From the NCBI GenBank assembly GCA_902787185.1, contig CADAFP010000007.1, positions 1 through 64,000 on the forward strand: a stretch of DNA of 64,000 nt, written 5' to 3'. Shown piece after piece: positions 1 through 6,759 of the stretch (positions are counted from its first letter, which is position 1; every line of letters begins with the position of its first letter). This stretch comes from an uncultured Bacteroidales bacterium. Lineage in GTDB: Bacteria; Bacteroidota; Bacteroidia; Bacteroidales; Muribaculaceae. Under the pieces are notes generated by a model. That model ran no database searches and was not told the DNA's origin. It saw nothing but the letters and a program-made list of their open reading frames with translations. The translations under genes were made by a program, and so were the position numbers.

Positions 1-161
1 GAGTTAATCGGAAAACCACCATCCCGGACGCTATTATCTTATTTTGGATAGACACCGGCCTTAAGCTGCCACCGTCGGTTCAAATCAAGAGAGTCCGATC
101 GAAGTAACAATATCTGCCGAAAAGGTAAGGTGTTGTTGTTTCTTTTTTGGGTTCAGTCTAG

Positions 162-305
162 GTCAAATGCGTAGCTAATATCGTCGGTCATCCCATCGAG
201 CCTATCGTCGAAGCCATAGACCAGGCCCTCGACGACTATCTTGAGATGCATGAAGACAACTATACCTGGTACAGCTTTCACGAGTTTATCGAGGAAGTTG
301 AGTGA
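162..305 (+). pseudogene. possible 3' coding remnant, function unknown
   Basis: The frame is open from just after an in-frame TAG (159-161) to a TGA at 303-305 and would encode about 47 residues ending HEFIEEVE. The residues look protein-like (acidic, amphipathic), but the only in-frame Met is late and no ribosome-binding site or start is visible. A strong hairpin follows at 341. I infer either the end of a decayed gene or chance; no family is recognised. Confidence 0.2.
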
Positions 306-340
306 AGACTAACACCACATAGTTTAGTATTAACATGAGA

Positions 341-365
341 AAAGACGGCAAATACTGCCGTCTTT
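341..365. terminator. bidirectional intrinsic terminator
   Basis: A perfect 10-bp inverted repeat (AAAGACGGCA at 341-350, TGCCGTCTTT at 356-365) with a 5-base loop is followed by a T-rich run on the plus strand and preceded by A-rich sequence, so it can work on both strands. It lies downstream of the minus-strand gene ending at 424. Confidence 0.8.
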
Positions 366-423
366 CTTTTTCATTCACCCTCGCCACCGATGAACGTGTC
401 GCGAGTTATGCGGAACAAAGGCA

Positions 424-1293
424 CTAATTCTGCGTCACACGCACAGCCCGCACAGGTTGGCCGTAGCCGCGGTAGTAGTAGTACTTGTACACGCCCCCCG
501 AGATGGAGTAGAAGTTGAGGCCGTAAGCGTAGATCGGGAGGATGGAGAAGAGCGTGCGCGACCAATAGTAGCCCCAAGAGCCCGCGTCGTAGAGCGACGC
601 GCACCAGCGATAGCCCGCAGCGGGCAAGAACATAGTGTTCCCATTGGGACCAGTGAACAAGCGACCGTTCACGCCGTTCTGTGTTGTCCAGTCTGAGGAA
701 CAGTTCTCGTAAAGTTCACACTGCTGCTCGGTCGTGGGCATGCGCCACGAGGGACCCCAGTTGACGTAGGCCGCATCGTCCTCGGGATCCAACTCAGTCT
801 TGTTATCGACAAAGCCGTCATTGCCGTAGTCGCTGTTGGTACAGTACTTCGTCATCGTCGTTTCGCTGCCGTTGCACCATTTGTAGGTGCTCCACTCGTA
901 GAAATCCTTGGTTGCGGTCTCGCCCCAGGCGAAATATGAACCTAACTCTTCGGGGTTACTGGCACCGACATTACACGTGGCCCATAGCGTACCGCTGGGC
1001 AAGCCCAAGTCAACCCACTCGTGGAGGTCGGGAGGCGTCACGGGATCATCAGGCCATGAGCCACTCAACAGGTAATCTATCAGGCTTGTCACGTCCGAGA
1101 TGTTGGCAACTCCATCTTGGTTTACGTCACCTTCTGGAACACCTGACAACAGGTTGTCGATCAAGCAAGTCACATCTGAAATGTTGACCGCTCCATCCTG
1201 GTTCACATCACCGCGTGGATACTCTTGTGCATGGGCAGAGAATGAGGTCAGCACCAGCAACAATACAAATAAAATTGAGCTAAATTTCGTCAT
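424..1293 (-). CDS. secreted dockerin-FISUMP protein
   Basis: This 289-residue exported protein has a cleavable signal peptide (residues 1-22, ending AHA-Q). Two dockerin-type calcium-binding repeats follow at about 29-50 and 56-77, each with a DVNQDGxxNISD loop. After a proline-rich linker, residues 91-287 match the Fibrobacter succinogenes major-paralogue (FISUMP) domain: they open with WVDLGLPSGTLWAT, contain YFAWGE and WRMPT, and end with PVRAVR. Such proteins are common cell-surface or outer-membrane-exported proteins of gut Bacteroidota; the ligand is not known. The gene stands alone with its own promoter box at 1330 and a terminator at 341-365. The order dockerin first, lectin-like domain second is shared with the protein at 9948. 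Confidence 0.85.
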   Translation of the reverse strand: MTKFSSILFVLLLVLTSFSAHAQEYPRGDVNQDGAVNISDVTCLIDNLLSGVPEGDVNQDGVANISDVTSLIDYLLSGSWPDDPVTPPDLHEWVDLGLPSGTLWATCNVGASNPEELGSYFAWGETATKDFYEWSTYKWCNGSETTMTKYCTNSDYGNDGFVDNKTELDPEDDAAYVNWGPSWRMPTTEQQCELYENCSSDWTTQNGVNGRLFTGPNGNTMFLPAAGYRWCASLYDAGSWGYYWSRTLFSILPIYAYGLNFYSISGGVYKYYYYRGYGQPVRAVRVTQN

Positions 1294-1329
1294 AATGTTA
1301 TCGATTTAGTTGGTTAATCATGTTTTTCG

Positions 1330-1337
1330 CAAAGTTA
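1330..1337 (-). promoter_or_regulatory. TAnnTTTG promoter box
   Basis: The minus strand reads TAACTTTG, the Bacteroidota -7 consensus, about 37 bases before the ATG of the dockerin-FISUMP gene. No clear TTTG is seen at the -33 position. Confidence 0.6.
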
Positions 1338-1385
1338 GTGATTTATTAGGGATTATCATTTTTTATACAGTGATTGTAGGGAAAA

Positions 1386-1436
1386 AAAGAAGGCGAGACC
1401 GGCACCTCTTCGGTGTCAGCCTCGTTACTTCTTTTC
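1386..1436 (-). terminator. terminator-like hairpin
   Basis: Nested inverted repeats (GGCACC 1401-1406 with GGTGTC 1412-1417, and CGAG 1394-1397 with CTCG 1421-1424) end on the minus strand in a run of seven T. It sits just downstream of the small ORF at 1465-1581 and would isolate the dockerin-FISUMP gene from minus-strand transcription coming from the mobile element. Confidence 0.55.
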
Positions 1437-1464
1437 CAGACTCGCTAGCGGTTTGATTATGCCG

Positions 1465-1581
1465 TCATGAGGGCACGGTCTCCCCGTCAGGTGATAACGC
1501 CTGGATGATGGCGGTGCTGGACGACTCTTCGCCGCCCAGTCCATACCATCGTGATATATATTGTCTTCCTCTCGGGGGCAT
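1465..1581 (-). CDS. possible 38-residue small protein
   Basis: A short ORF begins MPPRGRQYISRWYG and ends ETVPS. Third positions are largely G or C, as in the host-like genes of the window, and a terminator-like hairpin follows. No promoter, signal peptide or known domain is recognised. It lies between the element's left side and the dockerin gene, so it could be a host-gene fragment truncated by insertion or a true small protein. Confidence 0.3.
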   Translation of the reverse strand: MPPRGRQYISRWYGLGGEESSSTAIIQALSPDGETVPS

Positions 1582-1633
1582 GTAATTGTCTCTATACTAA
1601 TAAGGGTTCTTTATACTTCTCAGGCGGTCTTTT

Positions 1634-1710
1634 TGTCCTTGCACCGTGGGTTCAGCCGGTATGACATCGACTGTCCCGCTTGTCCTACCCGTTGTCCCCC
1701 ATGTCCCCCT
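1634..1710. repeat. cluster of TGTCCC direct repeats
   Basis: The plus strand has TGTCC-type units at about 1634, 1672, 1681, 1693 and 1702, the last four spaced 9-12 bases apart, and further copies lie inside the hairpin at 1752-1794. The array lies just downstream of the element's ATPase gene. Iteron-like repeats next to a replication or transfer gene are one explanation; the function is inferred only. Confidence 0.4.
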
Positions 1711-1751
1711 ATGACAATCAATGTGTTAGCCTGTTTTTGGTGAGATAAAAA

Positions 1752-1794
1752 AAAGGGGGACAGCCGGTCTTGTCCCCCGTGACTGTCCCCCTTT
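1752..1794 (-). terminator. terminator of the element operon
   Basis: A perfect 12-bp inverted repeat (AAAGGGGGACAG 1752-1763, CTGTCCCCCTTT 1783-1794) begins five bases past the last stop codon of the minus-strand operon and is followed on that strand by about eight T. The 19-base loop repeats the GGGGACA word seen nearby. Confidence 0.8.
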
Positions 1795-1798
1795 ATAA

Positions 1799-3340
1799 TC
1801 ACTTACCTTGCTGCTCTCGCTTCCATTTGCGGATGGCTCTGCTTACCATTTTCCTACTGGCTTCACCAGGAGGCAGACCAAACTTCTTTGCTACAGTCGT
1901 ATAGCCGATTTCATCGGACAGATCGTAGTATTTGACCATCTCAATTACCGTGGACTTTGAGAGGCTTCCACAGTAATTTTCCTCATCGGGTTGAAGTGAT
2001 GAAGGCTGAGTGTCCTGATTCACCGTTGGAGAGTCGACGGTCTCAGCCAGGTTATTGAGCTCACGCTGCACCTTCTGGATGGCACCGAACTTGTGCAGGA
2101 ATCGCTCCATGCAGTAGTTGGCCAGGTAGATGGTGAGATCAACTACTTTGCGGCGCGTTTGGAGCATGTCAGGACCAGGACAGCCGCTTCGGCGGGGATA
2201 TCGCAACCACTCAACTCATCATGGTTATAGCAGTAGAGCCTATTCCATTCATCAATCTGGTTTCTGATCGCTTCGAGTTCCTCACTGTCCTCGATGACCA
2301 GAGCCTCGAGATAGCGGCCGCTGTCAGGGATAGCAAGCAAGCAGATGCGGGATGCGGTTCCTCCTTCCAGTTCCTTTGAAAAGAACTTCTCCGTGTCACC
2401 AGGGGTTCCCGTCATGAAGTAGTTCATAAACACCCGGAACAACCCTTGAGCGTCCTTACTCTTGTTGCCGCGGTACACCTCGCCGTTGTCGAATGCCTTG
2501 CGATAGTACTCGGCGGTCCATGAGGACGTGAACCTCGCCATTCTTGGCCATGATGTCAATGAACTTCGATTCCGTCGCACTGATGCCAGCCCATTGGATT
2601 ATCTGCCCCTCGTTGGATGAAGACAGGAACTTTTGCTTGTCGCGATCAAACAACCGCTTGAACAGGACGTTCAGCGCAGTCATAAACTTCTCCTTGCCGG
2701 TGCCCCAGTTGCCTTCGACGAGCACCTGCAGGTTTGGGGCGTGGACTTTACCGTCCAGGTATTTGGCACGCACCTTAGAGAAGCACAGCGCGGCAAACGC
2801 GCAGAGCAACGTGACCGTCATTGCCACCTCATAGCCAGCAGGGCTACGCTCAACGACGAACTGGAGGATCGGGGGGAGCTCGGGCAGCGACCCAAACTCA
2901 TCCAGGAACTTCTCACTCCACGTTTTGGGTTTGGGAGCCACTTCTTCATCAGGTAGCTCTTCCTCCTCTTCGCCGCACTCATCTTCTGGCACATCTTCAT
3001 AGGGTACGTCCTCTACATCGGAAGACCTCCAGGGCAACCCCAGTGTCTCTTCAACCGCGGAAATCATAGGCGCTATACGCCTATTGATGAACTTTTTAAT
3101 TCTTTTGCGGCTGAAGAAAGCACCAATTCCCAGCATAATGGTAGCCAAAGCCAACAAAATGATAGTGACCTCTTTCCCATGTCCGCTGGCGCACAATTTG
3201 CCCAGTCTGATCAAGAAATTTTTGGGCAAGATGTCGACGATTTTGGCTAGTTTTTCCATCTCCTCTACCGAGTTGGCTCTCAGCTCAAGATCACCAATCT
3301 TAATAAACAATTGATTGCTATCCTTTCGCATACAATACAT
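1799..3340 (-). pseudogene. DUF3987-like membrane-anchored ATPase, two frameshifts
   Basis: Three overlapping reading frames join into one protein of roughly 510 residues. Frame one (from ATG at 3340) has a transmembrane segment at about residues 57-75, an acidic linker at 109-135 and, after YEVAMTVTLLCAFAAL, a P-loop-like EGNWGTGKEK at 209-218. Frame two (about 2515 to 2145) continues with the family pattern FMTGTPGD and a GGTASR segment. Frame three (about 2145 to 1799) holds a C-terminal HTH-like stretch. The breaks map to a run GACCGCCGAG near 2515 (one extra base) and an AAA run near 2145 (one base missing). DUF3987 proteins are primase/helicase-like ATPases of Bacteroidota mobile elements; here the usual N-terminal module is replaced by a membrane anchor. 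Either the gene is decayed or the sequence has two indel errors. Confidence 0.65.
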
Positions 3341-3497
3341 TGTTTTGTGTGCCCATTACCGTTAATTTACTCGACAGTTTCTTTTGGCGTGTGGACGGCG
3401 AAACTACACCGCTCGGGGTAGCAAGACCCTTGTTCTCACTACCGCCCGTGGTGGCAAGGTAGTTGACCTCACCACCACGCATCAGCTTGATAATCAT
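3318..3497 (-). CDS. 59-residue hypothetical protein of the element
   Basis: The ORF starts one base past the stop of the upstream tail-anchored protein and its stop overlaps the first codons of the ATPase gene by 23 bases. It begins MIIKLMRGGEVNYL and is rich in Ser, Thr and Gly, with no membrane segment or recognised domain. The tight packing suggests translational coupling in the element operon; composition alone would not make it convincing. Confidence 0.35.
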   Translation of the reverse strand: MIIKLMRGGEVNYLATTGGSENKGLATPSGVVSPSTRQKKLSSKLTVMGTQNNVLYAKG

Positions 3498-3498
3498 A

Positions 3499-3954
3499 TT
3501 AATTGTTCTTGAATACATAAGCGATTACTCCAGCCAGTACGGTGCTGGCACCCAAGCCAAACAACCATTTGCGCTTGTTACTCTTGGGCTTAGACTCTGG
3601 CTCGGTTTCGACGGTCTCCTCCTCAGCATGTGCGTCGGTCTCCACCTCAACATGGGCGTCGGTCTCCAGAAACATGCCATCGGGAGCTGAGCTCATTTCC
3701 TCGTGTTCAGTAAGTAACATGTGAAGGTGCTGCAGCACCTCACGATTACTCGCGCTGATGCAGTCCCCCAAGCTTGTCAGAGTGAAGCTCCTATAGTCGA
3801 CGACGTTAGACTGACGCATGGGATCACTTAAGCTTTGGTAACGGATGTTGCTGTCACCGTAGATCGTTATGCGATAACCTTTACCATCCACATCATACTG
3901 GTGGTTGCGGATGATAGTAGAAATCGTTTTACTTCTCTTGCTCTTATCGCACAT
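3499..3954 (-). CDS. hypothetical protein with C-terminal membrane anchor
   Basis: This 151-residue protein starts MCDKSKRSKT, has a basic N-terminal part, a strongly acidic middle (repeated ETDAHVEVETDAHAEEE-type stretch) and a single C-terminal transmembrane helix (WLFGLGASTVLAGVIAYVF) ending in KNN, so it is probably tail-anchored with its bulk in the cytoplasm. I chose the ATG at 3954 over an upstream one because it overlaps the stop of the preceding small gene by 11 bases. With the membrane-anchored ATPase downstream it suggests a membrane-associated activity of the mobile element. No family is recognised. Confidence 0.6.
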   Translation of the reverse strand: MCDKSKRSKTISTIIRNHQYDVDGKGYRITIYGDSNIRYQSLSDPMRQSNVVDYRSFTLTSLGDCISASNREVLQHLHMLLTEHEEMSSAPDGMFLETDAHVEVETDAHAEEETVETEPESKPKSNKRKWLFGLGASTVLAGVIAYVFKNN

Positions 3955-4093
3955 AGCCGATATTATTAGAGTGATTAACAATTACACACAGGGACTTTCC
4001 CAGTGCTGCGCCGCCAATACCGACAGCGACTTTCTTGACTTGGTCAACTTCGCCCACATTAAGGACGAAAACAAAAAATTTCTCTTTTACCAT
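3944..4093 (-). CDS. 49-residue hypothetical protein of the element
   Basis: The short ORF begins MVKEKFFVFVLNVGEVDQVKK and continues with a Gly/Ala-rich stretch (VAVGIGGAALGKS) that could be a short hydrophobic segment. Its stop lies inside the start of the next gene (11-base overlap), the pattern expected of coupled genes in a compact operon. Its start lies 41 bases from the end of the HTH gene. No family is recognised. Confidence 0.5.
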   Translation of the reverse strand: MVKEKFFVFVLNVGEVDQVKKVAVGIGGAALGKSLCVIVNHSNNIGYVR

Positions 4094-4134
4094 TGTTTTA
4101 ATTTTTAATAATTAATAAAGTATGATGTTACACA

Positions 4135-4419
4135 TTATTTACGATTAAGGGTGTTGCGGTCAATCAGCGCCTGCAGCACTTTCTTGGAGTACAAGCGGCG
4201 GCGACCAATTTGGACATAGGGCAACAGGCGTTTCTTAGTCCAGTTGTAAAGGCACCTCGGCGTGACGTGGAGCATGGCTGCCGCAGTCTGTGCATCGACA
4301 AGTTCGTCCTGGGAAGTTGAGTTCTTTTTGCCCTCAGCCACCAGAGCCTTAATCTCCTGTAACTCGTTCTTAATCGAGTCGAAATCCGCACTTTTTAAAA
4401 TGTATAAATTTTCTGTCAT
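4135..4419 (-). CDS. excisionase-like helix-turn-helix protein
   Basis: This 94-residue protein has an N-terminal coiled-coil-like stretch (residues 1-35) and a C-terminal HTH_17/MerR-type winged helix: VDAQTAAAMLHVTPRCLYNW (41-60), then PYVQIGRRRLYSK as wing. Proteins of this type sit beside integrases in Bacteroidota elements and act as excisionases or regulators of the element. I chose the ATG at 4419 because the promoter box at 4467 lies between it and any earlier start. It heads a five-gene minus-strand operon and is transcribed separately from the integrase upstream. Confidence 0.8.
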   Translation of the reverse strand: MTENLYILKSADFDSIKNELQEIKALVAEGKKNSTSQDELVDAQTAAAMLHVTPRCLYNWTKKRLLPYVQIGRRRLYSKKVLQALIDRNTLNRK

Positions 4420-4466
4420 GATAATTATTGTATAAAAATAAAAATGTTTGTTGTTAATTCTGGGCG

Positions 4467-4497
4467 CAAAAGTACAACCATTTCCCAAACTGACAAA
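4467..4497 (-). promoter_or_regulatory. promoter of the element operon
   Basis: The minus strand carries TTTG (4497-4494), 19 bases, then TACTTTTG (4474-4467), a full Bacteroidota -33/-7 pair, about 48 bases before the HTH start codon. Confidence 0.7.
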
Positions 4498-4843
4498 TTA
4501 TTTTGCAACTATTTTTATGTGCTGAAATACAGCTATTTATGAAAGATTTTGGGGTCGAAATGTTGTCGGTGAGATGAAAGTGAGTTAGCTCGGTTTATCG
4601 TGAGTTAAGAGTTAGTTTACAGTGAATTATTTGTAAGTTTATGCAAATATATCTATTTGTTAAAAAAACTTAACAAGATGTGAGGTGGTGCTATTTTACT
4701 GTGATGGCACCACTAAAGGCATAAAATTCTCTTCTTGGCTATACTCGCGTGGTCCCTAGCCCATGCAAATAGGTGCCAGGGGGACACAAAAAGCGGGCCG
4801 CACCTGTTCGGCACAGTCCGCTACGTGAATGATGTAATTACGG
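4498..4843. other. gene-free stretch inside the element
   Basis: No gene is seen. The stretch is AT-rich and holds an inverted repeat GTGGTGC ... GCACCAC near 4685-4713 and another copy of the GGGGACA word near 4776. It separates the integrase gene from the HTH promoter and could hold excisionase or integrase arm-binding sites, but nothing proves this. Confidence 0.4.
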
Positions 4844-6253
4844 CTATTTATTTGCTAGCATCCTGGCTAGCGCTTCTCGCTGCTCTGGAGTTAAGCTGTC
4901 CACAAAGCTTTCCAGCTTCGCCTCTTCAGTGGTATCTGTATCAAATATCTTGGCCATGGCTTCGTCCTCAACGCTGGTATCGAACTGACCCATATATTTC
5001 TCAGTTGTCTGTAGCGAGGAATGAGCAAGCAGTCCTTGGACAACGCCCGAGTCGATGCCCTTATCTTTGGCTCGCTTAGCAAATGAGTGTCGGCTCACGT
5101 GAAATGACAGGTGTTTCTCAATATTGGCAAGCTTAGCGATTTGCCTGAGAAATTTATTGAGAAGTGCGTTTTTTGCTGAAATATCGTTGTATAGCTCCGT
5201 TTTCATTTCTACAGACATGGTGTCCTTTGCTTCTTGAGTCGCATTCTTTGCATAGGGGCTGGAATTGCTTAGCAGCGGAAAGATATAGTCGTCTCGTTTT
5301 TTCCCTTCATGGTCGTAGTTGCCGAGGATGGCTTTGGCTTGAGGGATCAAAAGAATGTTCCGCATTTTATGATTCTTTCCCATCTGGTAAACCAAACGGC
5401 CGTCCTCTACATTTCTCCAGCGCAACTGAAGGAGGTCACCAGCTCTAATGCCGGCGCAATAGAAGCTAAACAGGAAGCAGTTCCGAGTATGCCACAGTAT
5501 CGAGCCTTCTTTCAGGTCAAGCCTAATAATGCGTTCCAGTTCGTCAACTTCGAGTTTGTCCTTGGTCGTCGGGAGCCAATGAAACTCATAGTTCAGGAAG
5601 GGATCCTTGTCGGCACTTATATAGCCGAGCTTCACCGCTTTTCTCGTGAGCGTCCGGAAGCGCTTCATGATAATGAGCACAGTATTTTTGTTGAGCACTT
5701 TGCCGGAACCCTTCTCCCGCTCGTTGGGTAATTGTAGTAAAAACTTCTCAAACTTGTCTATAAAGGCTACATTAAGATCAACGAACAAAATATCTTGCAT
5801 GCGTCGTTTCTTTCTGAACTGTTCGAGTTTGTTCGCTAAGCCGTTAAACTGCTTCCAATAGCGAACCTGACCATTAGCGTGCAAGTCATCATTGTGTTCC
5901 TTCATGAAGGCCATAAACGAAGGGGCTACCGGTGTCTCCTCAAGCTTAGCCTTAATGGTGCTCGGTGTGGCAGCTTCGTGATTCTTAAGTTCTTCTCTAT
6001 ATTCATCCTTTGCTTTTTCTAATTCTTTAGCAAGAATCTCATTCTTCTTTGCATACTCCGGGTCGCTTTGCCTGATCCAGTTCCCGTTTCTCCCGTTTTT
6101 ATTGAACCATTTCTTATTAGCAACCACAACTTCCGTTTTGACATACTTATGTTTCCTGTTCTGAGTGATTCTTACAAAGATAGCGTAGTCACCAGAGCGA
6201 TTAGCTTGGTTGTTTAAGTGTAATCCAAAAGTGATTCGTTGAGTTGGTTCCAT
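4844..6253 (-). CDS. int: tyrosine recombinase / integrase
   Basis: The 469-residue protein inserts and excises the element by site-specific recombination. It has an N-terminal arm-binding region (about 1-85), a core-binding SAM-like domain (about 110-215) and the catalytic domain (about 230-440). The catalytic set is complete: R270 (CAGIRAGDLLQLRW), H385 and R388 (FHVSRHS), H411 (LLAHSS) and nucleophile Y420 (TTEKYMG). This form is typical of Bacteroidota conjugative and mobilizable elements. The gene is intact, unlike the ATPase gene of the same element, and has its own promoter box at 6301. No flanking direct repeat could be found by eye, so the attachment site is not assigned. Confidence 0.92.
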   Translation of the reverse strand: MEPTQRITFGLHLNNQANRSGDYAIFVRITQNRKHKYVKTEVVVANKKWFNKNGRNGNWIRQSDPEYAKKNEILAKELEKAKDEYREELKNHEAATPSTIKAKLEETPVAPSFMAFMKEHNDDLHANGQVRYWKQFNGLANKLEQFRKKRRMQDILFVDLNVAFIDKFEKFLLQLPNEREKGSGKVLNKNTVLIIMKRFRTLTRKAVKLGYISADKDPFLNYEFHWLPTTKDKLEVDELERIIRLDLKEGSILWHTRNCFLFSFYCAGIRAGDLLQLRWRNVEDGRLVYQMGKNHKMRNILLIPQAKAILGNYDHEGKKRDDYIFPLLSNSSPYAKNATQEAKDTMSVEMKTELYNDISAKNALLNKFLRQIAKLANIEKHLSFHVSRHSFAKRAKDKGIDSGVVQGLLAHSSLQTTEKYMGQFDTSVEDEAMAKIFDTDTTEEAKLESFVDSLTPEQREALARMLANK

Positions 6254-6300
6254 ATATTATATATAATGTGTAAAATGTCCGCCATGAGTATTTCGATGTG

Positions 6301-6308
6301 CAAAGATA
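6301..6308 (-). promoter_or_regulatory. TAnnTTTG promoter box of int
   Basis: The minus strand reads TATCTTTG about 47 bases before the integrase start. The -33 element is poor (TTTAG). Confidence 0.55.
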
Positions 6309-6490
6309 CCTAATATTCCAGACAACTAAAACATTTACTAAAACATTTTACGATATATTGTTCATTTTAGACAAATTTGTTTCTGTTGATAATTTCTGTA
6401 ATTAACTGAAATACAGACTCTACTCCGAAACAAATGGAAACGACATGAAAATTTACATAGTCCCAGCGGGAGTACAAGAATAAACCAATA

Positions 6491-6523
6491 AAGGCACTGC
6501 AAATCAACAACTTGCAGTGTCTT
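6491..6523 (+). terminator. intrinsic terminator
   Basis: A 12-bp stem (6491-6502 with 6512-6523, one G-U pair) with a 9-base loop is followed by a T run on the plus strand. No plus-strand gene is seen upstream within the element, so it may mark host sequence next to the insertion. The rest of 6254-6759 holds only AT-rich sequence, the int promoter and the promoter at 6747. Confidence 0.65.
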
Positions 6524-6746
6524 TTTATGTTACCTTTCAGGCAAAAAGTTGCTTTATCAGGCCACTTTCCAATTCTTCGCATAGGGACACGCCATATTGC
6601 TAAGATAAAAAGTTTTCAGTAGCAAAGACAAGGTGCGAGCGCCAAATTCGCAAAATTACGCATTAAAAAAATACTGATGGGCCAACTGCTATATCGTTCC
6701 CATCATTTTTTACTGGGCACTGACGGTTTATTATCTTAATTAATTC

Positions 6747-6754
6747 TACCTTTG
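6747..6754 (+). promoter_or_regulatory. TAnnTTTG box 5 bases before the start codon
   Basis: TACCTTTG ends five bases before the GTG at 6760, so transcription would begin at or within a base or two of the start codon. Confidence 0.55.
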
Positions 6755-6759
6755 TAGGT

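Noticed and set aside
1799..3340. Programmed frameshifting in the DUF3987-like gene
   Set aside because: Neither break has a slippery heptamer with a following structure, and two shifts in different directions in one gene are far more like decay or error.
6367..6582. 71-codon minus-strand frame upstream of the integrase
   Set aside because: It crosses a strong terminator stem at 6491-6523 and has no start signal or recognisable family.
6254..6600. Direct repeats marking the element's ends
   Set aside because: By-eye comparison of 1310-1760 with 6260-6600 found no convincing shared word beyond AT-rich sequence.
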